NCBI RefSeq assembly: GCF_033115175.1
Contig: NC_084836.1
Coordinates: 66,709,797-66,773,796 of the forward strand
Length of the DNA: 64,000 nt
From: Lepus europaeus
Taxonomy: Eukaryota > Chordata > Mammalia > Lagomorpha > Leporidae
Direction: 5' to 3'
The notes beneath the pieces were generated by a model. The model saw nothing but the letters and a program-made list of their open reading frames with translations. It was not told the origin of the DNA and searched no databases. The position numbers and the translations under genes are program-made. Below are positions 50,489-61,413 of the stretch, piece after piece (position 1 is the first letter of the stretch; the number at the start of each line of letters is the position of its first letter).

Positions 50489-50808
50489 TTTAAAGTTTGT
50501 TTTATTTATTTGAACATCAGAGTTACATAGAGAGAGGAGAGGCAAAGAGAGAAAGAGAGAGAGAGAGGTCTTCATCCACTGGTTCACTCCCCAAGTGGCC
50601 ACAACAGCCAGGGCGGAGCCAGGAACTTCTTTCGGATCTCTTACGCAGGTGCAGGGGCCCAAGCACTTGGGCTATCTTCTACTGCTCTCCCAGGCCATAG
50701 CAGAGAGCGGGATCAGAAGTGGAGCAGCTGGGACTCGAACCAGCGCCCATACGGGGTGCCGGCACTGCAGGTGGTGGCTTTACCTGCTACGTCACAGTGC
50801 CAGCCCCA
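50489..50808 (-). repeat. Lagomorph C-SINE, older type
   Basis: Reverse orientation with AGAATTTTT at 50480-50488 and 50812-50820 as target duplication. Confidence 0.92.
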
Positions 50809-50820
50809 GTGAGAATTTTT

Positions 50821-51090
50821 AAAAATTCCATCACATCAACAGAAAACAGGAAGAGAGAGACATGGAAAATAAAAGCACAAAATCAAGCAGTAGATAGAAA
50901 GTGAAAATCAGCAAAACGAGTAATTGGAAATGCACTGAAATCACCAGTCAGAAGTTTGAAATTGTCAAGCTGGATGAAAACTTTTACTTGTGTGCTGCTA
51001 TAAGTCATAGTGACACAGAATGCTTGGAAAAGAAATGAGAAAACATAAAAAACATAATATTGCTATACCAATAAGAGACAAAATTGACTT
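50821..51090. other. A-rich intergenic sequence, possible LINE remnant
   Basis: A-rich plus strand with phrases such as AGAAAATAAAAGC and AAGAGACAAAATTGAC that look LINE-like. It may be part of the same old L1 as 52396-54000, but no frame could be followed. Confidence 0.35.
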
Positions 51091-51106
51091 AAGATACAAG
51101 GATGGG

Positions 51107-51361
51107 AGCCAGCACTATGGCGAAGCAGGTAAGTCTGCCACCTGCAGTGCCAGCATCCCATATGGGCACCAGTTCGAGTCCCAGCTGCTCCACTCCCGAT
51201 CCAGCTCTCTACTATGGCCTGGGAAAGCAGTAGAAGATGGCCCAAGTCATTGGACTCCTGCATCCGTGTGGGAGACCCGGAGGAAGCTCCTGGATCCTGG
51301 CTTCGGGTAGGCACAGCTCCAGCCATTGTGGTCATTTGGGGATTGAACCAGCTGATGGAAG

Positions 51362-51397
<36 letters not shown>

Positions 51398-51461
51398 CTC
51401 CTTCTCTCTCTGTGTAACTCTGACTTTCAAATAAATAAATAAATTTTTTTAAAGAAAAAAA
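51107..51461 (+). repeat. C-SINE with perfect 16 bp target duplication
   Basis: Forward complete copy. AAGATACAAGGATGGG is repeated exactly at 51091-51106 and 51462-51477, so the insertion is comparatively recent although the subfamily is the older type. Confidence 0.95.
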
Positions 51462-51477
51462 AAGATACAAGGATGGG

Positions 51478-51832
51478 GACCGGAGCTGTGATGTAGCAGG
51501 TTAAGCTGCTGCCTGCAGTGTTGGTATTCCGTATGAGCACTGGTTCAAGTCCCCACTATTCCACTTCCAATCCAGCTCCCTGCACATGTGCCTGGGAAAG
51601 CAGTGGAGGATGGCCCAGGTGCTTGGGTGTCTGCACCCATGTGAGAGACACAGATGGAGCTCCTAGCTCCTGGCTTCGGTCTGGCCCAGCCCTGGCCACT
51701 GTGGCCATTTGGGGAGTAAACCACAGGATGGAAGACCTCTCTCTCCCTCTCTCTCTCTCTCCCTCTCTCTCTCTCTGCCTCTTCCTCTCTCTTTGAACTC
51801 TGACTTTCAAATAATTAAATAAACCTTTAAAA
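51478..51832 (+). repeat. C-SINE immediately downstream of another C-SINE
   Basis: Forward copy starting directly after the right target duplication of the preceding element. Its head is diverged (GACCGGAGCTGTGATG). The younger neighbour therefore landed at this copy's 5' edge. Confidence 0.92.
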
Positions 51833-52088
51833 AAGATTCCTAAGATAAGGGTTACTGCAGTACCGGAGTAAGGGCTGGTGGGGAGTTACTATTTAATGGG
51901 CACAGACTTCAGTTCAGGATGGTGAAGGAAAGCTCTGGAGATGGATGGTGTCGATGGTCATACAACAACGCGGATGCCCTGAGCAGTAAGTCCAGACATA
52001 ATTAAAGTGCTGAATTCTATGCTATGTGTAAGGTACTTCAGTGAGAAATAGGCCTTAAGCCGTCTCCCTCAGATACGTGGTCTTGGGT

Positions 52089-52390
52089 AGACAGTTAGCC
52101 TGTGGTGGAGACGTCGGTTAGGTCGCATGCATCCCCTGTCGGAGAGCCTGGGCTCCAGTCCTGGCTCTGCTCCCGAGCCCAGCTTCCTGCTAATGCAGAC
52201 CCTGGAAGGCAGCAGCGATGGCTCAAGTCTTGGGCTCCTACCATCTACATGGAGACCTGAACTGAGCTCCTGGCTCCAGGCGTTGGCCTGGCCCAGGACC
52301 AGTCACCGCAGGGCAGTGAACCAACCCATAGGAGCTCTGTCTGTCTGTCTCTCTTTCTGCCTGTCTCCTTACCTCTCAAATAAATAAGTC
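52089..52390 (+). repeat. Old diverged C-SINE relative
   Basis: Same architecture (head, CTCCAGTCCTGGCTCTGCTCC, body, CTGTCTGT tract, AAATAAATAA tail) with many differences from the main type. Probably an older subfamily. Confidence 0.75.
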
Positions 52391-52689
52391 AAAATGCTTT
52401 CTAATTTAAGGAAATGTAATCACTACATATTCACAAAAGTAACAACTCACCTGGAAGACACAGCAATTCTTTATTTTTATGTAACCACTTCAAATACATA
52501 AAATGAAACTACAAGAAAAAAATGAAAAAAACTCACCATAATAGATTGTTAAAAATCCTATTCTCTAATAATAGATTAACTGGCCAGAAAAAAATTAGTA
52601 GACTCACAGGGGATTTGAATAACACAATTAACGAGCATGTTCCAGTGGATATATTTGGAATCCTTTAAGTAAGATTAGAGAATACACAT

Positions 52690-53019
52690 TTTTTAAAAAA
52701 AGAATTTATTTTATTTTGACAGAGTTACAGAGAGAGGTAGAGCCAGAGAGAAAGAGAGGTCTTCCATCTGCTGGTTCACTCCCCAAATGGCCACAATGGC
52801 CAGAGCTTCGCCAATCTGAAGCCAGGAGCCAGGAGCTTCTCCTGGGTCTCCCACATGGGTGCAGGAGCCCAAGCACCTGGGCCATCTTCTACTGCTTTCT
52901 CAGGCCACAGCAGAGAGCTGGATCGGAAATAGAGCAGCCAGGACTTGAACTGGCACCCATATAGGATGCTGGCATTGCATGCTGGGGCTTTAACCCACTA
53001 TGCCACAGCACCGGCCCAA
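52690..53019 (-). repeat. C-SINE inside the L1 fossil
   Basis: Reverse orientation. Flanks GAGAATACACA (52678-52688) and AAGAACACACA (53019-53029) are a decayed target duplication of the L1 sequence. Confidence 0.92.
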
Positions 53020-53196
53020 GAACACACAGTGCATTTAAAGAATGGACTGTGCATTGTGCCACAAAACCAATAACCATAAATAAAAAGAATCAGTGTAATA
53101 AGGCTACATTTCTCTGAATATAAGTAATTAATTTAAATATCACTAACAGAAAGATACAATTCCGATATGGCTAGAAAATTAAGAACAGATTTCAGA

Positions 53197-53458
53197 GGCC
53201 GGCGCTTGTGGTGTAGCAGGTAGAGCCCTGCCTACAGTGCCAGCATCCCTTATGGGCACTGGTTGGACTCCCGGCTGCTCCACTTCTGACCCAGTTCTCT
53301 GCTGTGGCCTGGGAAAGCAGTGGAAGATGGCCCAAGTCCTTGGGCCCCTGCACCTGTGTTGGAGAGCAGAAGAAGCTCCTGGCTCCTGGCTTCGGATTGG
53401 CGCAGCTCCAGCTCCGTCAGTTGTGGCCGTTTAGGGAGTGAACCAGCAGAGGGAAGAC

Positions 53459-53502
<44 letters not shown>

Positions 53503-53561
53503 CTCCTTCTCTCTGTGTGTAACTCTGACTTTCAAATAAATAAAATAAATCTTTAGAAAAA
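53197..53561 (+). repeat. C-SINE inside the L1 fossil
   Basis: Forward complete copy starting GGCCGGCGCTTGTGG with a long CT tract and AAATAAATAAAATAAATC tail. A younger C-SINE lies against its tail. Confidence 0.93.
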
Positions 53562-53570
53562 ATTAAGTCT

Positions 53571-53899
53571 GGCTGGCGCCGTGGCTTAACAGGCTAATCC
53601 TCCGCCTTGCAGTGCCGGCACACCGGGTTCTAGTCCCAGTTGGGGCGCCGGATTCTATCCGGTTGCCCCTCTTCCAGGCCAGCTCTCTGCTGTGGCCCGG
53701 GAAGGCAGTGGAGGATGGCCCAAGTGCTTGGGCCCTGCACCCGCATGGGAGACCAGGAGAAGCACCTGGCTCCTGGCTTCGGATCAGCGCGATGTGCTGG
53801 CCGCAGTGGCCATTGGAGGGTGAACCAACAGCAAAAAGGAAGACCTTTCTCTCTGTCTCTCTCTCTCTCACTATCCACTCAGCCTGTCAAAAAAAAAAT
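53571..53899 (+). repeat. Lagomorph C-SINE, young type, full length
   Basis: Forward. Exact 9 bp target duplication ATTAAGTCT at 53562-53570 and 53900-53908. It inserted at the tail of the preceding older C-SINE. Confidence 0.95.
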
Positions 53900-54000
53900 A
53901 TTAAGTCTTAAAAAAAGAGATTTACAGGCTTAACACATTAGAAAAGAGTAAGAAAAAGCAGTTGGATCCCAACTCAAGAAGTTACAAAAAGAATGCCGCA

Positions 54001-54992
54001 GCAGCCTTTCCCAGCCGCCCAAGCAGATGGACAAAAATAACAGACGTTAAGAGCAAAAATACGAAAACAAAAATACAGCAGGGAGCACGGACAGAACTCA
54101 AAGTTGGTGACTGCTCACTCCCCGAAGGGCACTGAGGAGTCTCAATTACCAGGTGGCGCATGACCTGGCTCCGTAAATGTTGGTGACTTCTTTGTCAAGC
54201 CACCCAGGGCTTGCTCAAAGGGGTCATTAACACCCCTGCAAGGTTGGAAATTATGCATGGGCTCAACAAAACAGATTTTGTCTCACTGAGGCAGATCTGG
54301 CCCCTGCACCTCCTAGGGGCTAATCTGTCAGCAGCAGAGACCAATAATGAGCCACCTGGGACCACGGCTGGGGAGAGCAGGCAAGGCGGGTTGGTTACAG
54401 AGGACCCTGCCGTCACGTCTGGGGAGGTGGGTTCTGACCCTACTGGCACACGTGCTTCTTCTAGATGTGATTTGTCTTCTACCCACCCCAGCTTCCACAA
54501 GCACCACTGTCCACAGGCTTGGTAAGCGCCGCACTCACTACCATGGTGCTCCACGCATCTTTTCTATCCAAAGTGTTCATTTTGTAGAAATAAAAGTGAG
54601 GTAGTGAGCTCAGGATTCCAGCTCCAAGTCTTACCGCGTACCCCGCGGTCTATGGGTTGTTAATCTCACAGACTGCTGGAACGCGTTAACAAGACTCGGA
54701 CTCCAAGTCAGCTGGCAGACAAAGCCTTGTGAGGGTGCAGCGCCATCTCAGGAGGATGGCCAGTGAGCCCTGTTTGCTTCTCTCTCGCCTGTAGCTGGAA
54801 TTCGTGGGGCTGGGCACCCAGGAGCGTATGGAGGACCGAGTCCTCTCACTACGGGGCAGAATGATCTCCTTGGAGATCTGTCTTCCTTCTCATCCCTTTT
54901 TTGTATTCTGCGGGTTTCAGGAGTCAATTTTTTCTTCTTCTTCTTCTTTTTTTTAATGTAAATTTCACTCTGGAAGCTATTTTGTTGCTCAG
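54001..54992. other. Intergenic sequence with CTCF-like site
   Basis: No gene is recognised. ORFs of 104 and 119 aa overlap on opposite strands (about 54195-54554) without family features. A CTCF-like motif lies at 54144-54162. Confidence 0.55.
54144..54162 (+). promoter_or_regulatory. Candidate CTCF site
   Basis: AATTACCAGGTGGCGCATG contains TACCAGGTGGCGC, matching 12 of the 14 CTCF core bases. It lies in unique sequence. Confidence 0.45.
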
Positions 54993-55032
54993 TTTTTTTT
55001 TTTTAATGTTTATGTATTTATTAGAGAGGCAG

Positions 55033-55068
<36 letters not shown>

Positions 55069-55310
55069 CTTCCATCTGCTGGTCTCTCTCCAGATGCCTG
55101 CCATAGTTGGGGCTAGACCAAGCTGAAGCCAAGAGCCAGGGACTCTATTCAGGTTTCCCACATGAGTGGTAGAGAACTAAGTACTTCGGCCATCATCTGC
55201 TGTCTCCCAGGTGCGCCAGAAGGGAGCTGGATTGGAAACACAGAATACCCAGGGCTGGACCCAGCATTCTGATATAGGATACAGGCATCCCAAACCTCGG
55301 CTTAACCTGT
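54993..55310 (-). repeat. Old diverged C-SINE relative
   Basis: Reverse orientation: T-run, TTATGTATTTATTAGAGAGG, GA tract, body, then a degraded head (TTAACCTGTTGTACC). Confidence 0.85.
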
Positions 55311-55334
55311 TGTACCATGATTAGTCAATATTTA

Positions 55335-55455
55335 TGTAGAGTTTAATTTGAGTTGGGCACTGTTCTGTGTTTTACATATAACATTTTATTTAAATTTGCA
55401 CAGCAGCTTTGTGAGGGCAGTGCCATTATTACCTCCATTTTAAGAGTGAGGAAAT
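55335..55455 (-). repeat. MIR fragment
   Basis: TTGGGCACTGTTCTGTG, TTTACATATAACATTTTATTT and CCATTATTACCTCCATTTTA plus GTGAGGAAA follow the reverse MIR consensus (GGCACTGTTCTAAG ... TTACATATATTAACTCATTT ... CCCCATTTTACAGATGAGGAAA). Confidence 0.75.
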
Positions 55456-55800
55456 AGGGGTGGCGCTGTGGCATAGTGGGTTAAAGCCCCAGCCTGCAGT
55501 GCCGGTATCCCATGTGGGCGCTGGTTCAAGTCCCGGCTGCTCTACTTCCAATCCAGCTCTCTGCTGTGTCCTGGGGAAGCAGTAGAAGATGGCCGAAGTC
55601 CTTGGGCTCCTGTACCTGCATGGAAGACCTGGAAGAAGCTCCTTGCTCCTGGCTTCGGATCGGCACAGCTCTGGCCGTTGTGGCCAACCTGGGAGTGAAC
55701 CAACGGAAGGAAGACCTCTCTCTCTCCCTCTCTCTCTACCTCTTTCTCTCCTCCTATCTCTGTGTGACTCTGATTTTCAAGTAGATAAATATTTTTTTAC
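55456..55800 (+). repeat. Lagomorph C-SINE, older type
   Basis: Forward complete copy that begins immediately after a MIR remnant. Tail is AGTAGATAAATATTTTTTT. Confidence 0.92.
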
Positions 55801-55879
55801 AAAAGATAAGTTGACTTTGATGCAAAGTATTTTAAAAATCATCCACAGTTTTTCTGTCATATGCATTTCCGTAAATCTT

Positions 55880-56208
55880 TTAGAATGTTTATTTTATTTT
55901 TATGTATTTAAAAGGCAAAATGAGAAAGAGAGAGAGAGAGAGAGGTCTTCCATCTGCTGATTCACTCCCTTAATGCCTGCAACAGCTATGACGGGGCTAG
56001 GTTGAAGCCAGGAGCCAGGAACCCCATCTTGGTCTCCTACATGGCTGACGGGGACCCAGGTACCCGAGCCATCATCTACTGTCTTGCATGTGGGTATTTG
56101 CAGGAAAATGGATCGGAAGCAGAAATGCGACTTGGTCCAGGCACACCAATATGGGGTGTGGGTATCCTAAGTGGTGGCCTAACTGCTGTACCACAGTGCC
56201 CACCCCTC
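55880..56208 (-). repeat. Old diverged C-SINE relative
   Basis: Reverse orientation: TTTATTTTATTTTTATG tail, GA tract, body, then TACCACAGTGCCCACCCC head. Confidence 0.88.
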
Positions 56209-57129
56209 CATGAGCTTCTTGAAAACCCCTTGTATGCATGGATTTCAAAATTATTTGGCTCCAAATAAGCTTACCTTTTTGTTCTACTTTACATGGACTG
56301 TTCAAAGCACTCTTGTAGAAGAACACCATTTTCTGTAGGCCAAAATAGTCAAACATGTTAGTAATTGCATGTGGGTCAACCTAATCAATGGCAAACAAAA
56401 AACAAATATGGCAGAAATTCCATCGCGAGGCTCTGAGACGCGCTGTAATCTCTTTTCAGTGTCATAAAAAGTCGTTTGCACACAGGGCCTAGGTCGTGTT
56501 GCCACTGAAGCATAAGGGGGTGAAGGTAAACACCCCAAGCAACTTCCCGACCACTAACATGGAATTCCAGTGAAGAAAGCAAGCATTTCGAGGACAGAGG
56601 GTGGAGATCTGCGTGGGGTGAGAAGCAAGTCTGACAGGTCAAAGGACGGCAGTGCGGCGCGGCGCCTCCACTGGCCCAGGTCACCCCTTCCCTTTTCCGT
56701 TGCTCAGTGTGCCTCAGAGTTTGCTTCAAACCAGCCAGGACTTGGCCACGGGCTTGGCTCAAAGTCCTTGTCTGCGAGCCTGCAAGTGAACTCCTGCAAA
56801 ACCCAGACAGGGCAGCAGGCTTCCTCATTAGAGCGCCCAACACCGTGAGATCAAAGGCCTCCGGGCTGCGCACCGGCTCGCAGGAAGTTGGAACTGGAGG
56901 GGAGACGGGAGACAGATGCACATCCCCTCGGGTTCAGTCTGTCTGGGCTCTGCCGTTGCCGGCCTCATCTTCCAGCTGAGGTTTCCGGAAGTCGCCTTGT
57001 GCATCAGTCCTGTGGATTCTTCTTAGTCTGAAGGGAATCAAAGCTTGGTGCCTTCTATACAGCGCACAGGAGCTGCCCCAGATACTAACTTCCTCAACAA
57101 CTGCCATTTACCGCGTTTGAAAATTTAAA
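56209..57129. other. Intergenic sequence
   Basis: No gene or repeat is recognised. A 178 aa minus-strand ORF (56385-56921) overlaps plus-strand ORFs and has no family features. Confidence 0.5.
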
Positions 57130-57420
57130 TTTAAAAATTTACAGTCTCCCTATAAGGCAGGGGCAAAGAAAGAGAGAGAGAAAGAGATCTTCCATCTGCT
57201 TGTTCACTCCTCAAATGCCTACAATTAGTAGGACTGGGCCAGCTCAGAGCCATGAGCCTGGAACTCCTTCTTGCGTCTCTCATATGGGTGGCAGGGACCC
57301 AAGGACTTGAGCCATTGCCTGCTGCCTCCCAGGATGTGCAACAGCAGGCAGCTGAGTCTGAAGTGGGGCTGGGATGGAACCCAGGTGCTCTGATATGCGA
57401 TGTGGGCCTCCCAAATGGTA
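57130..57420 (-). repeat. Old diverged C-SINE relative
   Basis: Reverse orientation with decayed tail. Its head seems to continue at 57805-57843 (GTGCCTTAACTGCTGAGCC...GCCCACTCC) beyond the next SINE, suggesting a nested insertion, although 42 unexplained bases intervene. Confidence 0.8.
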
Positions 57421-57462
57421 TTACTTTGTATGCATTGATTTTTTAATTCCTTTCGCTCTTCG

Positions 57463-57804
57463 AAAAAATATTTATGTATTTATTTATTTGAAAGACAGTA
57501 ACAGAGAGATAGGAGAGGGAGAGAGAGAGAGAAGAGAGAGAGAATCTTCCATTTTCTGGTTCACTCCCCAAATGGCAGCAATGACCAGGGCTAGCCCACG
57601 CTGAAACCAGGAGCCTGGAGCTCCATGTGGGTCTCTCACACAGGTGCAGGGGCCCAAGGACTTGGGCCATTTTCCACTGTTTTCCCAGGTACATTAGCAG
57701 GGAGTTGGATGGGAAGTGGAGCAGCCGGGACTTGAACTGGTGCCCATATGGGATGCCAGTGTCACAGGCAGTGGCTTAACCCACTACATCACAACACTGG
57801 CTCC
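57463..57804 (-). repeat. Lagomorph C-SINE, older type
   Basis: Reverse orientation, complete, from AAATATTTATGTATTTATTT to CACAACACTGGCTCC. Probably inserted into the older element around it. Confidence 0.92.
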
Positions 57805-57843
57805 ACACGTAGTGCCTTAACTGCTGAGCCAGATGCCCACTCC

Positions 57844-58448
57844 TCGTTTACCACATTTAACCTAAAATATTTCCAGTCAACTTCTGGGACTCCTCACCCA
57901 CCACCTACAGCATCACACAAGGCTACCTGAACAACACCCACATCAGTAGTTGGGTCTAGCTTGGAGCCTGTGTGGAAACAAGAACGGATGGGATTCTTTC
58001 TGAAGAGTGTAGTAAAACCATGGTGCACACTATTGTACACCTGCTGCGTCTCGTGGAGTAAGTATGTGAGCGTGTCCCTGCACATGGGTGGGCAGTGGCA
58101 CACTCACACACCAGTGTTGTTGGCAGGTGCACCTGCAGGTGATGCAAGCGTTTCCTAGAACCTCATGCTGCAAGTTTCAGGTCATAAATCTCTTTTACTG
58201 GCAGTGCTTGCAAAGTCACGGGCTGTGTAATAATTTACACTGCATTGTCCTTCCTCTCTGGCTCCCCTTCCCTTGCCTGGGATGAGAAACTGGAGATGGA
58301 TGGTGATGTCCCTTCGGAGGAGCCAGGGTGTCATTCATCCTCACCGTGTCAGTCTAGCTTTCTGTAGCTTTCCTCCCAGCTCCACTCCTGCCCTGCTCGG
58401 GTCCCCTTCTCCCAAACCTCCCGCAGGGGCTCCTGAAACGTCCCCATT
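57844..58448. other. Intergenic sequence
   Basis: No gene or repeat is recognised. Confidence 0.5.
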
Positions 58449-58450
58449 TT

Positions 58451-58785
58451 TTTTTTGACAGGCAGAGTGGACAGTGAGAGAGAGAGACAGAGAGAAAGGT
58501 CTTTTTTTTTGCCGTTGGTTCACCCTCCAATGGCAGCCACGGCTGGTGCGCTGCGGCCGGCGCACCGCGCTGATCCGATGGCAGGAGCCAGGTGCTTCTC
58601 CTGGTCTCCCATGGGATGCAGGGCCCAAGCACCTGGGCCATCCTCGACTGCACTCCCTGGCCACAGCTTAGAGCTGGACTTGAAGAGGGGCAACCGGGAC
58701 AGAATCTGGTGCCCCGACCGGGACTAGAACCCGGGGTGCCGGTGCCGCAAGGCGGAGGATTAGCCTATTGAGCTGCGGCGCCAGC
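58451..58785 (-). repeat. Lagomorph C-SINE, young type, full length
   Basis: Reverse orientation with GACAGGCAGAGTGGACAGTG start and GCGGCGCCAGC head. Weak target duplication CCCAT on both sides. Confidence 0.94.
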
Positions 58786-59641
58786 TCCCATCTTTGACAG
58801 CCAGCCACTCTGGGCAGAGGAGAACGAGGAGGACTCTTCAGCTGACCCCACCGTTAGACCCCTCCATGGAGGTCCAGAAGCTCTGGAGGCCAGATCCTCC
58901 TTCCTCCGCACAAAGCCACGAGAATCCCACTTTCCCAAGACCCTGAGGGAAGCTAAGTCTGCACTCGTGTTTTGGTGGAGTGCGTTCTCGCTCTCAAAGC
59001 TTCGCCTCGCATCTTCTCTGCTCTGGTTTCTGGCCATACTCTCCCAGTGTGGTTTCATTGCTACTGAACAGGAGGTTCCAGGCAAAGGACGGGGCGTATG
59101 TCTGCAAGCAAGGGGCGGCAAGGGGCGGCAAGGGGCGGCAAGGGGCCGCACGAGCTCGTTTGTGGTCGCTGCCTTGCACCTGAGAGTGGTGAACTTGGGC
59201 TCACAGACAACTGGAGAATCTTGCCGATCTCCAGCCTCTTCACTTCTCCCCTCGCTGTTGAACCAACCTCCCTGGTGTTCAGCAGTCTCCAGACATCCAC
59301 CCACTGTGACCAAACAAGATGAGATATGGGTTAGTGCTTCCATAAGTCAGAGACACTTTGCAAATCCTCATGGACTGGAAGATCTTCCGGGGGTTCAGCC
59401 AACTCCCTCTGTGGCGGCTCCAGCTCCATCCTACACAGTCACCGCCTCCGTGGAAAGCAGGAAAGCCTTTCCAAATTCCCATTACCAGTTCTTAAACCTC
59501 TTGGGCAACCAATTCCCGCACAACCTTGGTTTTCTAGAAGATCTCAATTTCCTCAGGGTCAGGAGAGATTTCTTAAAGCAAGATACAAAGAGAATAAATC
59601 CTGCTGGGAGGGATGGATGCATTTCACCACATGAAACACTT
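58786..59641. other. Intergenic sequence with G-rich minisatellite
   Basis: Large overlapping ORFs (192 aa minus, 279 aa plus, and others) run through the 59111-59150 tandem repeat in several frames. None shows a domain. The plus ORF ends inside a SINE fragment, so it is not regarded as a gene. Confidence 0.5.
59111..59150 (+). repeat. 10 bp tandem repeat (AGGGGCGGCA)x4
   Basis: Four units of AGGGGCGGCA, the last with one change (AGGGGCCGCA). Four GGGG runs separated by 6-base loops fit the G-quadruplex pattern. Confidence 0.95.
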
Positions 59642-59782
59642 GTTTTTTTTGAAAAGAAATTTATTTATTGGAGAGGCAGGAAGAGAGAGAGCCAGAGAAT
59701 TTCTATTCAGTATATCACTGCTCAGATGTTTGCATCCGCTACAACTGGACCAGGGCTGAAGTCAAGAACTCAATCCAGCAAT
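59642..59782 (-). repeat. C-SINE relative, truncated
   Basis: Only the tail, GA tract and first part of the body are present (GAAATTTATTTATTGGAGAGG onward). Sequence after about 59780 is unique. Confidence 0.75.
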
Positions 59783-59916
59783 TCTACTCTTACACATATA
59801 TCTTAGAGGAAATTTGCTCATATTTACAACACTATTGTTTGTGAAAGCAAGGACTTGGGAACAACTGGACAATCTATTGACCAGAGAACAATTAAGTACA
59901 TAATAGTAGAAGTGTT

Positions 59917-60236
59917 GGGGCCAGAACTGTGGTGAAGCGGGTAAAGCCGCTGGCATTCCACGTGGGCGCCAGTTTGAGACCCGGCTGCTCCACTTCAGAT
60001 CCAGCTCTCTGCTATGGCCTGGGAAAGCAGTAGAAGATGGCCTAAATCCTTGGGCCCCTGCACCCACGTGGGAGACCTGGAAGAAGCTCCTGGCTCCTGG
60101 CTTTGGATCTGCACAGCTCCAGCCATTGGGACCATCTGGGGAGTGAACCAGTGGATGGAAGACCTCTCTCTCTCTCTCTCTCTGCCTCTGCCTCTCTATA
60201 ACTATGCCTTTCGAATAAATACATAAATCTTTATAA
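59917..60236 (+). repeat. Lagomorph C-SINE, older type
   Basis: Forward. The head is present, with a small deletion after GTAAAGCCGCTGGC. Tail AATAAATACATAAATC. Confidence 0.92.
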
Positions 60237-60534
60237 ATCAATCAATCACAGTATAGTCCTTTATTTAACTGTAATGCAGCAGTAAAATGAACTAAAGCTG
60301 TACACAGCAACGCGGGTGAACATCATAAGCATAAAGCTGAGAGAAAAAGTCAAGTTCCAAGAATTCACACATTATGCCAACATTTATACAAAAATTCAAA
60401 CATCTGAACAACCAGACAATGAAATTGCAAAAGAAGCTATATGTCATAAAGCGTAATGAAATGCAAGGAATGAGGAACGCAGCTGTGGAGTAGAAGTTTC
60501 CACCAGAGAGAAACACGCGGACATAGCTGCCCGG
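60237..60534. other. Intergenic AT-rich sequence
   Basis: A-rich plus strand with LINE-like phrasing (ACTAAAGCTGTACAC, CAACAAATTC-type) but no family could be assigned. No gene. Confidence 0.45.
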
Positions 60535-60860
60535 GTGGGTGCCATGCTGCAGCAGACTGAGCTGCCGAGTGGGACGACGTCCCGTACCGGAGAGCCTGAC
60601 TGGAGTCCTGGTCCCTCCACGTCCGCTCCAGCTGTCTGCCGGTGTGCGCCCTGGGAAGCAGCAGTGACGGCTCAAGCGCGTGGGCCCCTGCCGCCCACGT
60701 GGGAGACTCAGGCAGACTTCCTGGCTCCTGACTTCCATCTGGCCCAGCCCCAGTCATGGCAGCCATTTGAGGATTAAACTAGTGGACAGAAGCTCTGTCT
60801 GTCTCTTCCTTTCTTTGTCACTCTGCCTTTCAAATACATTAAAAAAAAAAAAAAAAAAAA
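60535..60860 (+). repeat. Old C-SINE relative
   Basis: Forward element with GCTCCAGCTGTCTGCC body, CTGTCTGTCTC tract and 20 bp poly(A). Confidence 0.8.
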
Positions 60861-61101
60861 CTGCCTGCATCCGACATCGGAGTCGCTGGGTTCAAGTCCC
60901 GTCTCTGCTCCGGACTCCAGCTTCCTGCTACTGTGCATCTGGGAGGGAACAGCAATGGCTCAAGTAATTGAGTCCCTGCCACCCAAGTGGGAGGCCAAGT
61001 CTATTCCTGCCTGTGGCAAATATTTGGGGGGGGGTGAGCCAGTGGATGGAACATCTCTCTGTCATCTCTGTCTCTGCTTCTCCAATAATTTTTTTTTTTT
61101 G
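60861..61101 (+). repeat. Old C-SINE relative, head-truncated
   Basis: It starts within the element (CTGCCTGCATCCGACATC) directly after the poly(A) of the preceding copy and ends CCAATAATTTTTTTT. Tandem arrangement of two related elements. Confidence 0.75.
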
Positions 61102-61413
61102 TGAAAATTCATTGCTCTGGGCATAGGGAACAGAATGACAAATAAAATCTGATTTCTGTCCTTAAGGTTATTTTAGAGCGGCGGTCAAGAGAGACAAAGA
61201 TTTTTCAAAAGCTTAAAAATAAATAACAGCAAAAATATTAAAGCAGAAATACACACAAGAAGTTGAGAGCACACGGAGGAGAAGGTGTCTAATTGCTGGG
61301 GGTGGGGAGGTGTCCGGGCCGCCTTCTCGGAGGTGGTGATGCTCAGGCCGCATTGCAGATGAGCAGTTTTTCAGGAGAAGGAGCAGTGGGCAGAGGCCTG
61401 CAGGATCACAGGG
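61102..61413 (-). repeat. L2 fragment
   Basis: TTGCTCTGGGCATAGGGAAC, GAATGACAAATAAAATCTG, TCTGTCCTTAAGG and GCCTTCTCGGAGGTGGTGATG follow the complement of the L2 3' end (GGGGATACAGCAATGAAC ... CCTGCCCTCATGG ... CCTCTCTGAGGAGGTGACAT). It probably continues after the SINE at 61457 to about 61900. Confidence 0.55.

Larger units (their letters stand above)
52396..54000 (+). repeat. Ancient L1 ORF2 fossil split by three C-SINEs
   Basis: Segments 52396-52689, 53020-53196 and 53900-54000 follow the L1 ORF2 consensus in order. They contain GGGATTTGAATAACACAATT with AGAGAATACACATT, then CACAAAACC with AATATCACTAACAGAAAGAT, then ACACATTAGAAAAGAGTAAG. Frames are destroyed by stops and indels. It is an old mammalian L1, inert. 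Confidence 0.7.

Noticed and set aside
58967-59806. 279 aa plus-strand ORF
   Set aside because: Runs through a 10 bp minisatellite and ends inside a SINE fragment; no recognisable protein family.
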